Assembly: GCF_029873635.1 (NCBI RefSeq)
Contig: NC_080422.1
Location: 13,361,936 to 13,425,935, forward strand
DNA length: 64,000 bases
From: Malania oleifera
Lineage: Eukaryota > Streptophyta > Magnoliopsida > Santalales > Ximeniaceae
Reading direction: 5' to 3'
Shown: one piece after another, positions 35,438 to 46,466 of the stretch
Position numbering within the stretch: the stretch's first letter is position 1
Layout: the number at the start of each line of letters is the position of its first letter
Notes under the pieces: model-generated
The model's input: only the letters and a program-made list of their open reading frames with translations
The model's database searches: none
What the model was told of the DNA's origin: nothing
Translations under genes and position numbers: made by a program

Positions 35438-35464
35438 AATGGTGGGAGCTTTTACAAAAGGACT
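34957..35464. other. CACTA interior with ATT microsatellite
   Basis: An (ATTT)n/(ATT)n run occupies about 35369-35434. No coding feature is recognised. Confidence 0.6.
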
Positions 35465-36300
35465 GAAAGTTTTGGCGTAGTCTTGGCCCTCCTATTCCAG
35501 TTTGAACCCTTTGGCAACTAATCAAGTTTTTTAGCGATCAAGGGTGCCATTAGTTTTGAGCCAGTACACTCATTTGCACCCAGTTAAATTCTTATTTGGA
35601 TGAGGAGGTACTAGAGTCCAAGTGTAATTCACAACTAAAGCCTAAGAATCCTCACACATTCCTGTTTTCCATTTTGGGATTTTGTTGGCTTTTGAAAAAC
35701 AAGTTGGTTTGTTAAGTGACGATGTATTGGAGGATAAGAAGGAATGGGTAATAAAATAGGACTTGGACTTGGAATTATTTTTTTGGAATGAGTTAGCATG
35801 AGGTGATTATTATGCGGAGGTTTGAAATTCAAGTCAACAATTAATGAAATGGAAGGAAGAAAGGATAAGGCTAGAGAGATAAGAGGAGAAGGCATAGGTG
35901 GTTGAGATAAAATAAGAGAAAAAATCTAAAGAGATGGACTGAAGGAATTTGGAGTGGTAATTGGAGATAAATGTGTGATAGAGACATAGAAGCAAAAGGA
36001 AAAATGGATTCATTAAAAACAACATGAAAAGCAACAGACTTTATTGGTGGAGAATTGAAAATATTTTTAACCCATATGTTTAGGGCCATAGCCAATGAAA
36101 ATATAGGGTGAGGATCCAAAAAAAAAACTTATTATGGAGTCTTCAGTAAGATAGCAAAGAAAACCAAACATTTTGAGAAAGATGAAATGAAGCAGATGGT
36201 CAAATGTATTTTGAATGGGAGAGGGATGAGTTAGAGTTGCGAGTTGCAGTTGATAAGAAAAAAACAGCTGTACAGAATGCAATAGATTGCATGTTCATGC
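35465..36300 (-). mobile_element. Ty1-copia pol fragment (integrase end and RT start)
   Basis: Minus strand: about 36300-35990 reads with frameshifts as an integrase C-terminal region (LKMFGFLCYL, YIFIGYGPKHMG, FHVVFNESIFPFASM). About 35640-35465 reads as the start of RT (NYTWTLVPPHPNKNLTGCK, NGTLDR, LVAKGFKLE, GQDYAKTFS). Stops and frameshifts throughout. This is a dead scrap within the CACTA element. Confidence 0.7.
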
Positions 36301-36369
36301 TCTTCTTGTTGAATTGATAATGGGAAAATAGACAAATATGTTTTGGGTCCAAGACTCCAAGTTTCTTTA

Positions 36370-36600
36370 GAGTGGAGAATGGGCCAATGGCATGGGTATG
36401 GTGCTTAAAGGAATTTTTGAGGTAGCTTTAAGGTCTAATGCAAACCACAACACTATCACCTGCATTAAATTCTTTAGCCCTATGATGCACATCAGCAATA
36501 GGGTTATAATCCATATTACTCGGGGGAAGATTATGCATGACCTCATCATGCATTTGATGGATGTGACCAGCAAAAGACTTTGAATTATGAAAATACAGGC
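36370..36600 (-). mobile_element. Ty3-gypsy integrase C-terminal fragment
   Basis: Minus strand reads KSFAGHIHQMHDEVMHNLPP, then YNPIADVHHRAKEFNAGDSV, and then HAIGPFSTLKK after a stop. This is the GPY/F module at the end of gypsy integrases (usual form: HxxRRxxxFxxGDxV...GPFxxxxK). It is fused directly beside the copia scrap. Confidence 0.6.
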
Positions 36601-38000
36601 ATCTGGCAGTAAATGAACAAGGTCAATGGTTGTATAGGATTTGCAGCCAAAATGCACACAAAAGGACTCTTACCCGTGGTCCTATAGTTTAAGTTGTCAT
36701 AGGAAACCTCAATACTTGACGGTGGTTAGTACCAAGCCCCAGACTTGTAATTTCTCTGTTTTTCTCCTCTACACATCTAAAATCACCCAAAGTATAATTG
36801 ACAACCTTAGTCTTATCATCAATTTAGGGATGACAAGCAAAAGAAAACATCAAATTAATGTCACACATTTTTCAAAGTGTCCTATAAAAGTAGCAAGCTT
36901 GATGTCCCTTTCAGACTTTATAAAACTGGAGCAAGCATGCATTTTGAAAACCTTCCTAAAAAGACAATTTAGCTACATGTGATGCACAAAACTAACCACT
37001 ACATGTTTAAGTGATCTCTTGTATTGAAATTACTCTTGGTGATAACGTAAGAGGAACTCATATTTAAATTTTCTAGAACTATTTATATTTCATTTGAACA
37101 TTAGATTAATAACTTCGATATTAGTGTTCATGTTTTTGCACCCCTATCCTAAGAACCAACCCCTAACTAGGGTGGTCACCATAGGGCGAGGAGGTGAGGA
37201 AAAATAAATAAGATCAGAGAATTGATTTTGCCCATCAAATTGAAGGAGGCTCTACCAAAGAGGAAGTGGCTAGGCAAGCATTTTTATAAATTTTGATAAA
37301 ATTTAACACAATTATGCAACTGATTTTATTCTAATCAATAAAAATCTGATTGGAGATCCAAATTGCAAATCCCCAATACGAGTAGGAATTGCCCAAACCC
37401 CAAAGGGATGGAGCTAGGAGATCTGAGATGGAAGGGAGCATAAGCATATGCAGGTATGCATGAAGGGTGACAGAATGACCTTGATAGAAGAGCAATAGAG
37501 AGAATGAATAATAAGCATAGGGACTTGCAGTAGTGTGACTAGTTTTACTTAATTTGCTTTTATTTTTTTAAAGTGGGAGCTTTGGAGGAGGACAAGAGCA
37601 AGAAGCCAACTCATTCTTTCTTTTCTTTATGTGGTTGTTGTTATATGCATTGACAAGAATAGATATGGTAATACTGGAAAAAAGTTCAGACCCAGGTCTC
37701 CACATTCCACTAAACCTACCTAAGATTGTGGAAAGAACCGATAAAAAAAAAAAAGTTCAGCAAAATGCTCGTAATCTTCAGCAAAAAAAGTTCAGTAAAA
37801 TAATTTGGACAAAGAAATGATAAATAATTTATCATACCTTGGGCACAATTTCAAGCTTTTCCACATCTTTATGAAGCTTGGAGGAATTGTTTGCAAAATC
37901 ATCATTGATGGACAATGCCCTATGAATATGGTTTCTCTAAATGGAGTCGTTCGTATGCAACTTCATCCATAACCTCATCCAAAGCCTTATGAGATGTCTT
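36601..38000. other. CACTA interior, nothing recognised
   Basis: Frames at 36641-36982 and 37629-37820 show no domain I recognise. Possibly the remains of the gypsy fragment upstream, or CACTA interior sequence. Confidence 0.4.
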
Positions 38001-39265
38001 TTCTCAAATTTAAGGCTTGACTAATGTCCGCGGAGAGACGTGTTATTACAGTCAGAATAACTGGTTCGAAAAAGCCAGGCTTGACTGACAACACTTTAGC
38101 AACCTTGAGAACACATAAATCAATCGAAAGCATGCCTAATGAGTTTTAAAACTTAAGTGAATTAGTTCTTTAACCGAAGGCAAGTGCATATCTGAACAAA
38201 TTGTAATTCCAAATTAAGTTCATTTGTAATTACAGATTATGCGTAATGGTTAGTATAATGTAATCTCAATTACAAACCTTTGAAAGAGCAATGAATAAAA
38301 ATGGTATGATACCAGATACGCCCAGATCACTCTTAGAACAAGGAAAGATTTTAAACAATTGTCAAGTAAAAGGAGAGAAGCATCATAAATAGTATAGGCA
38401 AATTGACAGTATTCTCCGATTTAAGGGATGATTAATAGTCCGCTGGAGGGACGTGCTATTACGTCAGAATAACTGGCCGAGCCAGGCTTGACTGACAACC
38501 CTTTAGCAACCTCGAGAACGCATAATCAATCGAAACGCATGCCTAATGAGTTTAAACTTTTAAGTGAATTAGTTCTTTAACCGAAGCTAAGTGCATATTC
38601 GAACAAACTGTAATTCCAAATTAAGTTCATTTGTAATTACAAATTATGCGTAATGGTCAATATAATGTAATCTCAATTACAAACCTTTGAAAGAGCAATG
38701 AATAAAACTTGCTCTGATACCAGATAAGCCCAAATCACTCTTAGAACAAGGAAATATTTTAAACAATTGTCAAGTACAAGGACAGAAGCATCATAAATAG
38801 TATAAGCAAATTGAAAGTATTCTCAGATTTAAGGGATGACTAATAGTCCGCTGGAGGGACGTGCCATTACGTCAGAATAATTTGCCGAGTCAGGCTTGAC
38901 TGACAACCCTTTAGCAACCTTGAGAACACATAATCAATCGAAACGCCTGCCTAATGAGTTTAAACTTTTAAGTGAATTAGTTCTTTAATCGAAGGCAAGT
39001 GCATATCTGAACAAACTGTAATTCCAAATTAAGTTCATTTGTAATTACAAATTATGCGTAATGGTCAGTATAATGTAATCTCAATTACAAAACTTTGAAA
39101 GAGCAATGAATAAAACTGGCTCTGATATCAAATATGCCTAGATCACTTTTAGAATAAGGAAATATTTTAAACAATTGTCAAGTACAAGGACAGAAGCATC
39201 ATAAATAGTATAGGCAAATTGAAAGTATTCTCAGATTTAAGGGATGACTAATAGTCTGCTCAGCC
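38001..39265. repeat. Tandem repeat, 409-bp unit, three copies plus a partial
   Basis: Units start near 38001, 38411, 38820 and, truncated, 39229. Shared words are tttaagggatgactaatagt, gccaggcttgactgacaacc and caattacaaacctttgaaag. The second and third copies are most alike; the first is more diverged. Non-coding. Confidence 0.85.
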
Positions 39266-40088
39266 AAATTTATAGTATAGGCAAATTGAAAGTTACGCAA
39301 AAATCTTTCCAAAAAACTATGTGCCAAATTTATACGTTCAGTATGCAAAAATGAAAGGAAAAAAAATCAACATATTTATATAATGCTTTGTGGCTCTGTG
39401 TAACCTTTGCACGTGATCTTCATTAAGAAAATGGGCTCTAGGCTTCACTAGTAAAATACAATTTATTCATCCATAAGCTTAAGTATTGTATATGGACATA
39501 TGTCAAAATATGAAAGCTCCTAAGGTTTGACATAACAATACTCTAGCATGCCCTATAAAATCTCTCATTGGCTCCTAAAGACACATCAACCAAAGGAGGG
39601 AACTTTACTTTGCCTACAAATTTTTGGACAAGTCTCCCAAAATTAAAGCTACCTGCAATCTACAAAGATTAATAGATGAAGTAAAAACAAGTATCCTACA
39701 GTTCTTTTGCAATCTGCTTATTGTTCAAGCATCTAGCATTGGTGATAATTAACCATCAATCATTTTGAGAACAAACTCTTGAACTCTTGAACCAAAAAAA
39801 CTTGTTAGGAGATCAAATAAGAGGAATAATCATTTGAGAACACACTTTTTAAGCCCTCTAATAACAAAAATAATCATTCTTTATTATAAAAAATAAATAA
39901 TAATAGAGATTGTACATATTCTTTCATTTTAATACAAAATTTGAATATTTGTACAAAGTTTTCTTAATCTTTTACACACAAATGAGAGAAGGTACTTTAG
40001 TTTCTAATGACATTTGCAAAATGAGTTAAGATCTGTAGAAGAAGAAGAAGAATACTTACAAATTTGAACTTCCACGCAGATGAACTCA
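39266..40088. other. CACTA interior, nothing recognised
   Basis: AT-rich, no credible coding region. A short AGA run lies at about 40036-40050. Confidence 0.5.
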
Positions 40089-42606
40089 CGAAGTGTAACA
40101 CCCCGACCCCGAGGGGCCTGGGATATTAACTTTTTACTACTAATTTACAGCGGAAGCAAATAAACTCAATTTTTATTAAACCAGAGCACTAATATTCCAT
40201 ATTACAATCATTTATTTCAAAAGAAGGAAAATTACACAAACATAAATATCTGAAACCATACTAATATTTCTAATCAATCTTTATTTTTCTAATCCCCACC
40301 CGCATGCTTGCTAAGCCTGATTCCCGACATGTCCTTCAGAGTTATCTGAAATAAAATATGATTGGGATGAGACGACGCTCAGTAAGTAAATAAGATTATT
40401 ATTAGTGTGTGGCCAAAATGAGTTTTTAAAGAATTTCGTAAAACAATAAAGAATACTATAACTTCAAGATTTCTTTTAGAATAAACATAAATTTAACAAT
40501 TTCTGCATAAAACTTTTGTCATCAATTTCAACAGTAAATTTTTAAATCATATACTATAACTGCTAAATTAAACTTTTAACTTTAAAACTGTAAAAATATT
40601 TAATGATAAACATACATATACTTTTCCTTATACGTTTTCCTTAGATCGTCATATAAGCACCAAAATGATCCTTTTCACGTAAACTTACACTTTTCCTTCA
40701 AATTATCAGTAACTTTGTACACGTAATTAAATATGTATAAACATATATTGTAAAAACCACCCTTAGGCCTGTTTGCCGTAAGTCATGTTTACCCCCCATG
40801 ACTGGGTTGTGCGGTCCGAAGACTGGACTTAGATGGCTGGCCGACCAAACTAAATCAACATACGTAAACTTTAAGTGAGATTTTCCTTATTAAGTCCTGG
40901 TCCGGAACCAGGTGTGCACTCAGGAGAAATCCACTAACATAAATAACCACTCTGTAAACAGTGTAGGTGCACTCTGATCCGTATAAACTTTAAGCTGCGG
41001 TACCGAGCATCTGTAACTTTGAACTTTCGTTGCCATAAGGGGTTTGAAAATCATCTTATTATAATTTATGCAATTTAAAATAATATCGTGAAAATCTCAT
41101 CTTTACTCATATTTACATAAAAAATGTAACGTAGAAATAAACTCATGCCACACAATTTTTATGTTATAAATATATATAATTTTATTTTTGAATAGAAAGA
41201 AATGCTGAAAATTTACCCGAGGGGATTGGAACATTTCTTAACCCAAAAATAGATGCAAGTATATTAAAGATAGAACTGGTATAATTAAATATGCGTAAAA
41301 ATAAACTCATGGAAATTTTGTGGAACTAAGTAACATAATTAAAATTTATGTACAAAATAAACTCGGGTATGAATTTAAAATAAAAAGAAACTAACATAAT
41401 CAAAATTTACTTACCTTCTTCTTTTACCGTGTGTTACGAACACAATAATTATCTTTAAGAAATGAGATCGGAAAAAGTGGGTGATTGAGAATTTATTCAA
41501 AAATTCTCTCTCCACCACAAATTCTTTCACTCACTAATCCTTCTCTTCCTTGGAAAATTGTTGTGAAAAATGAAGGTTGAGAGCTTCCTATTTATAGGAA
41601 AATTTTGGGGAAGAAATGGAATTTGTAAAAGTGTGGGGAGATGGGTGAAATTATAATTTTAAAAATTAAAGAATGGGCAAAGGATGGGCAAGGTATGGGT
41701 TGAGTATGGGATGGGGATGGAGGCCATGTGGGAGTGCTTGCCACCATTCCCATTAAATAAATTTTTAATTAATCACTTATCTAATTAATTAATCAATTAG
41801 TTAATTAATTATTATTTTTTTTTTCTAATCATTATTATTATCATTATTATTATCATTGTTATTAATTTTAAACTACTTTTAGTATTTATTTATTTTATTA
41901 TTTATTTTTTTGAATAAGAATAAAATTTAAATTTTGAAAACTCATGTGGGCCCCACATGGTCTTGTGGGCCCCACACAACTTCGAGACCCGAATGGATCC
42001 TACGTAACTCGAATAACTCTTATACGATTTTATGCATCCTACATAACTTTGAGACTTGTGAAAACCTCCATACGGCTTCGGGACTCATGTGGGCCCCACA
42101 CAGTCTTGTGGGCCCCGCATAGGATACCTATATTATTATTATTTTATCATATATTTCTACAAATTATATCAGTTAAAACATTATTTTATGTACTTATTTA
42201 CGTATATAAACAGTGTCTTGTGGCTCCGGGACTCATGTGGACCCCACATAGTCTTGTGGGCCCCACATATGATACCTATATTATTATTATCTTATTATGT
42301 ATTTCTACAAATTATGTCTGTCAAAACACTATTTTATGTATATATACTTATTTACGTGTACAAATAGTGTCTATCCTGTTTATCCTATGAAATTCCATTT
42401 TGACCAGGCTGACCTCCAGGGAGCGACTGAGCCGCAATGATCTCTGAGCACTCGCTAAGACAAGGTCTTTCTTAGGCATCAAACATGGAATCAAGGATCC
42501 TACAGAAAAACACTTCTGTATTGATATTAACTTAATGACTATTTTTATTATTTTATTATTATTGTACTTTAATCATATATATATATTTTTGGGTCATCAC
42601 ACGAAG
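40089..42606. mobile_element. Solo LTR 1 (2.5 kb) with target duplication CGAAG
   Basis: The LTR runs 40094-42601, starts TGTAACACCCCGACCCCGAG, ends TTTTTGGGTCATCACA, and is flanked by CGAAG on both sides (40089-40093 and 42602-42606). The ends TGTRAYRACCC / GGGTSATYACA suggest a Ty3-gypsy Tekay/Del-like LTR; the strand is not certain. It contains two tandem units of about 148 bp with GTGGGCCCCAC words (about 42080-42370). Frames at 41934-42390 come from that repeat and are not genes. Confidence 0.93.
42080..42372 (+). repeat. Tandem 148-bp units with GTGGGCCCCAC, in solo LTR 1
   Basis: Two copies, each starting gggactcatgtggrccccac and running through atacctatattattattat to agtgtct. A partial third start lies at about 41941. 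The same structure occurs in solo LTR 2 at about 48457-48749. Confidence 0.8.
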
Positions 42607-42964
42607 GCTCAAAGACGAGCTTGCGATGAGCTCCTTTTGGTTCGAAATCTCCACGACGAACTCACGAAGCTTTTGACAAACTCGCGAAGGGCTCCTGTTG
42701 GTTCACAATGTGGAAGACTAACTCACGAAGCTCCCACTGGTTCGAAGGGTTTACGATAAACTCACAAAGGTCAAAAGAAGGCTAGAGGGCTTTGAAGGGT
42801 CGGAGAAGAAGGCTCTGAACAGACACTACAAATGAAGAATCAAATAGGGATTAGGGCATTAGGGATTAGGGATTTAGGGTTCACCTGGGAGTGGGAGGGC
42901 TGAACAGGGTGTATGGGCCATGTGCGCACTTGGGCAGTAGGCTCACTGGGATGACAAGGTCTGG
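42602..42964. repeat. CACTA right interior with degenerate 45-60-bp repeats
   Basis: The words aactcacgaagctcc and ctggttcgaa recur three to four times from about 42602 to 42770. Then come gggattaggg units and one ttagggttcacc (about 42847-42885). No coding region is called although frame 42535-42759 is open. Confidence 0.5.
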
Positions 42965-43660
42965 GGTATTAGTGACGGTTGTTCAAACCATCAGTAATAT
43001 ACTTAACGATTTCTTTTTTAATCTTTTTTAAATAAAAACACTATTAGTGACGATTCGTAACCGTCACTAATACGACATTATTAGTGACGGTCGTTCCAGA
43101 CTGTGACTAATTCCCCTACGATTTCTTTTTTAATATTTTTTAAATAAAAAACTAGTAGTGATGGTGCTAAAACTGTCACTAATAAATAATATTAGTGACG
43201 GTTATCCCAAACCGTCACTAATACCCTAAAACACATTTATTTTTTAAATATTTTTTAGTACAAACACTAGTAGTAACGGTTTAAAACCGTCACTAATACC
43301 AATTATTAGTGACGATTAGGGATAATCATCACTAATACTCTAAACCTTTTCTTTTTAAATATTTTTTAAATATAAACAATAGTAGTACGGTTTTAAAATT
43401 GTCACTAATACGATAGAATCGTCGCTAATATTTTCCTGGATAAATTTTCGCGTGGAAATTGTTTACCACGCTCTTTTTAGTGACGAAAGTATAAGTGACT
43501 AATTTGATTCGTCACTAATAGTATACTATTAGTGACGGTTTCATAAACCGTCACTAATGCTTATAATTTTAGTGACGGTTCTTAAGAACCGTCACTATTA
43601 CCAACATTTAGTGACGAATTTGAATTCGTCACTAATACTTTCGTCACTAAAAACCCATTT
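42965..43660. repeat. CACTA right subterminal repeats
   Basis: TAGTGACGGTT-type motifs and complements, as on the left side, spaced by A/T-rich spacers including repeated ttctttttaaatatttttta blocks. Confidence 0.9.
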
Positions 43661-43673
43661 TTTTGTAGTGAAC

Positions 43674-45110
43674 TTAACTTAAAGTATTGTATTTAAGCAT
43701 GGGTTAAGCATTCAGAAATATTTACCTAACAAAGATGCCTAGTCCATTTGGAAGTGGAATTTATCCAATTTTTGAATTAGCTTGCTAATCTTGTGATTCT
43801 TAGTATGGCACAAGTGCATACTGAATACATATACAAAGAATTTTCATTTTAAGCACAGACCACTTCCTAAGCCTACATTGATCACAACCCCTAAACCTAG
43901 GAACTAAGGGAAAAATTAAAATATTTATACAATTTCTATTGGAATCCGATCTTCCTTAGATCTTACAAGGTTTGCCTTGTTGATTATCCATTTCATTTCC
44001 TTTTCTAAACATCCGACACTTCTAAGTAAGTAGTTAAACCATACGTGCCATATAGTTTTGCAAAATAAGCATGTATTGAATATACATAAAAGATTGTGCT
44101 TATTTATTTTATTTTTCTTCAGTGAGGCTAGGCTATTGGTTTTAGGCAAACAACCTGAATCCCTTTTGAAAAGAATTTCCTTTTAAGTCCGAAGAAGTTG
44201 TTTAGGTTATCTTTATCACTTGAGGATTTGAAAAACATTTTAGACCAATTTTTGATTTTTCTTTCTAAGCAAATGATTTTCAAAACCTTCTCAATTTTTC
44301 TCCTCTAGAGTGGCTTGATATTCTTCCAAATCATTTAAGTGCTTTGCTACCTTTTCATTTTCATTTTTCAAAAATGTTTTCTTCTTTGATATCTCAACTA
44401 GAATTCTATGCATTTTAAATGAAGTCTTTTCTAGTTTTCCATATGAAGACATCTCATCAAATGATTCATCACAAGATTTATCAAATTGAAAACGACATGA
44501 ATCATTGCATGCATTCATACCATCATCATCATAAGAAACATTCGAAGATTCATCACAAAATATATTATAGGAATCAACAGATGAATCATCACATGCAATA
44601 TTAACAGAATTATCCTTATGTTTAATAGATGATTTAGTGTATGTCACAACACAACATTCAGCACAAGAATCATCATATGAACTAGAGTGAATATCATATA
44701 CCTCATCATTGACTTTAAGCTCATGATTTACCTCCTTTTGATCAATTGAGCTTGGAGCATTTGGAGGAGTGATCTCTTTCTCCCGATCTCTTTGTATTTT
44801 CTTTTAAGTTCATCCCAAATATCCTTCGCAGTCCGACATTCCACAAACTCAAGTTGAATATTAGGATCTAAAGCAAGATATAACATGTCCATGACATATG
44901 AATTTGCATGCATCAAATTAATATCATTTTCTACTGGCATACAAATTCCTTTGACAATCACCTGCCAGACCCTCCAACTCATAGATTTTAAGAATACACT
45001 TATTCTAATTTTCCAGGTGGTGAAATCAACACCACAAAATAATGGAGGACCGGTAGGTGACTATCCCTCTCCGAATGGGGATACACCAACGAGAACCATC
45101 TCAATCTTTT
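43674..45110 (-). pseudogene. Sirevirus gag fragment
   Basis: On the minus strand from about 45110: GPPLFCGVDFTTWKIRISVF, then SMSWRVWQVIVKG, LEFVECRTAKDIWDELKRKY and LQMLQAQLI (to 44728). This is the DUF4219/UBN2 gag region of copia elements. It continues with an Asp/Ser-rich stretch (44647-44291), a coiled-coil-like FLKNENEKVAKHLNDLEEY segment, and a CLFCKTIWHVW piece near 44060 that resembles a broken zinc knuckle. Frame breaks occur near 44728 and 44291. The CACTA insertion ends the readable region at 43673. In a full element this gives the capsid; here it is dead. Confidence 0.75.
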
Positions 45111-45133
45111 AGCAAAAACGTTTGAGTCAATGT

Positions 45134-45153
45134 CATGAGTCTCGGATACCAAT
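45134..45153 (-). other. Primer-binding site of the Sirevirus
   Basis: The minus strand reads aattggtatccgagac directly after the 5' LTR end (TAACA). This is a one-base variant of TGGTATCAGAGC, complementary to the 3' end of initiator methionine tRNA, the usual copia primer. Confidence 0.75.
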
Positions 45154-46466
45154 TGTTAGAATTGTTGTATTTCCAAGAGGGGGGTGAATTGGAATTTTAA
45201 AATTTTCTCCTAAGTTAAATCATAAATCAATATAATTTAGCTACCTAGGGTCTTTCTATACAATCCCAAATGCGCAAGTAGATATATTGTACGGAAATTT
45301 AAATCATGCACATCATTCATACCATAATATACACGTATGGTAAATATAGAGTGTAGAAATATAAACAAACACACGATGTGTTATCGAGGTTTGACCAACT
45401 GTGCCTACGTCCCCGCCTCTAACTCGCAAGCCCAAGGATTCCATTAAAGGCTCACTTAAAGGGTGGAGCGGTACTGATTACAACTAGGTCAATTAGCACA
45501 AGGCTGACCTCAACCTTTACAACCACATCAATTAAAGGGGTTGATCTCAACCAACACGCCTTACCAGGATGACGCACCTAATTTTCCCAACTAGGTTTAA
45601 GCCAATCCGGGACTATTTCAAAGGGTTAGTCTCCCTCTTCAGGCCTGTGCCTGGAAATACAACAGTATTTGCAATTAAATAGAATGGTACAGTGATTATG
45701 CTTTCAAGTAAAGTAGATGTGTACCTAGATATGCTCAGTCACATACACCACAATATGATTTAATATGTAAGCTCAGTGTGGTCTAATATTTAAACTCTCA
45801 AAATATTTTCTATCAGTGTAATGAGTGCATGAGAGTGTCAACAAACAATTTTTGTTTTTCAAGATATTCAATCAATCGTGTTCACAAAGATGTCAAGCAA
45901 GCCTCAAGGATATCAATTAGCAGGATATCTCAATCACGTGAATATTAGATAATGTATATGCTTGGTTTGCAAAAGATATGTAATCTTTGTATTCAACAAA
46001 TAATATGTGAGTGAATAACTATTGCACAAATATTAATTCACAAACACAAATATCTTCTCACAAGTATATCAAATATAAAACACAAGATATTTGAGTAAGT
46101 TTTGAAAAACGTTTTGCAACCCTAAAATAAATATAAGCTTTCTAAAATATTGCAACACAAATGCAATACTCAGAAGCTTAAACTAGTCTTCTTAGGATAG
46201 GCTTATGAACAAAGCCCCCTAAGAGAACTTAGGTTTAGCTCTTGTTAAAATCGTTTCAATCAAACAAACAAGGAGAGCAAACGTTATAGAACAGCAACAC
46301 TTAAATCACACTTACAGAAGATATTTGAGTGGTAAGATTTGGTAAGAATAAGTGTTGGAGGCTAAAAAAGGAGTATTATAAATTTTGGAATTTCAGAGTA
46401 TTTTTCCTAATTAATATCCCTAATCTCTTACTAATTTTTTCAAATGGAGGGGTATTTATAGACACC

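Larger units (their letters stand above)
29663..43673. mobile_element. CACTA (En/Spm-type) transposon, about 14.0 kb, with target duplication
   Basis: The left terminus CACTACAAAAAATGAGGTTA starts at 29666. The right terminus at 43670, reverse-complemented, reads CACTACAAAAAAATGGGTTT. Both are flanked by the 3-bp duplication AAC (29663-29665 and 43671-43673). Subterminal arrays of TAGTGACGGTTT and its complement fill 29690-30365 and 42965-43660. These are the classic CACTA features: CACTA end, 3-bp duplication, and short subterminal motifs in both orientations. No TNPA/TNPD-type transposase was recognised; the interior holds gene and transposon fragments. It is inserted in the interior of the minus-strand Sirevirus. 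Confidence 0.92.

Noticed and set aside
41934-42759. Open frames of 62-148 codons in solo LTR 1, repeated exactly at 48311-48767
   Set aside because: They lie in tandem 148-bp LTR units with GTGGGCCCCAC words, share no protein motif, and occur in both copies only because the LTRs are near identical.
42847-42885. gggattaggg / ttagggttcacc words that resemble telomere repeats
   Set aside because: Only one exact TTTAGGG is present and the others are variants. It is part of the CACTA interior repeats.
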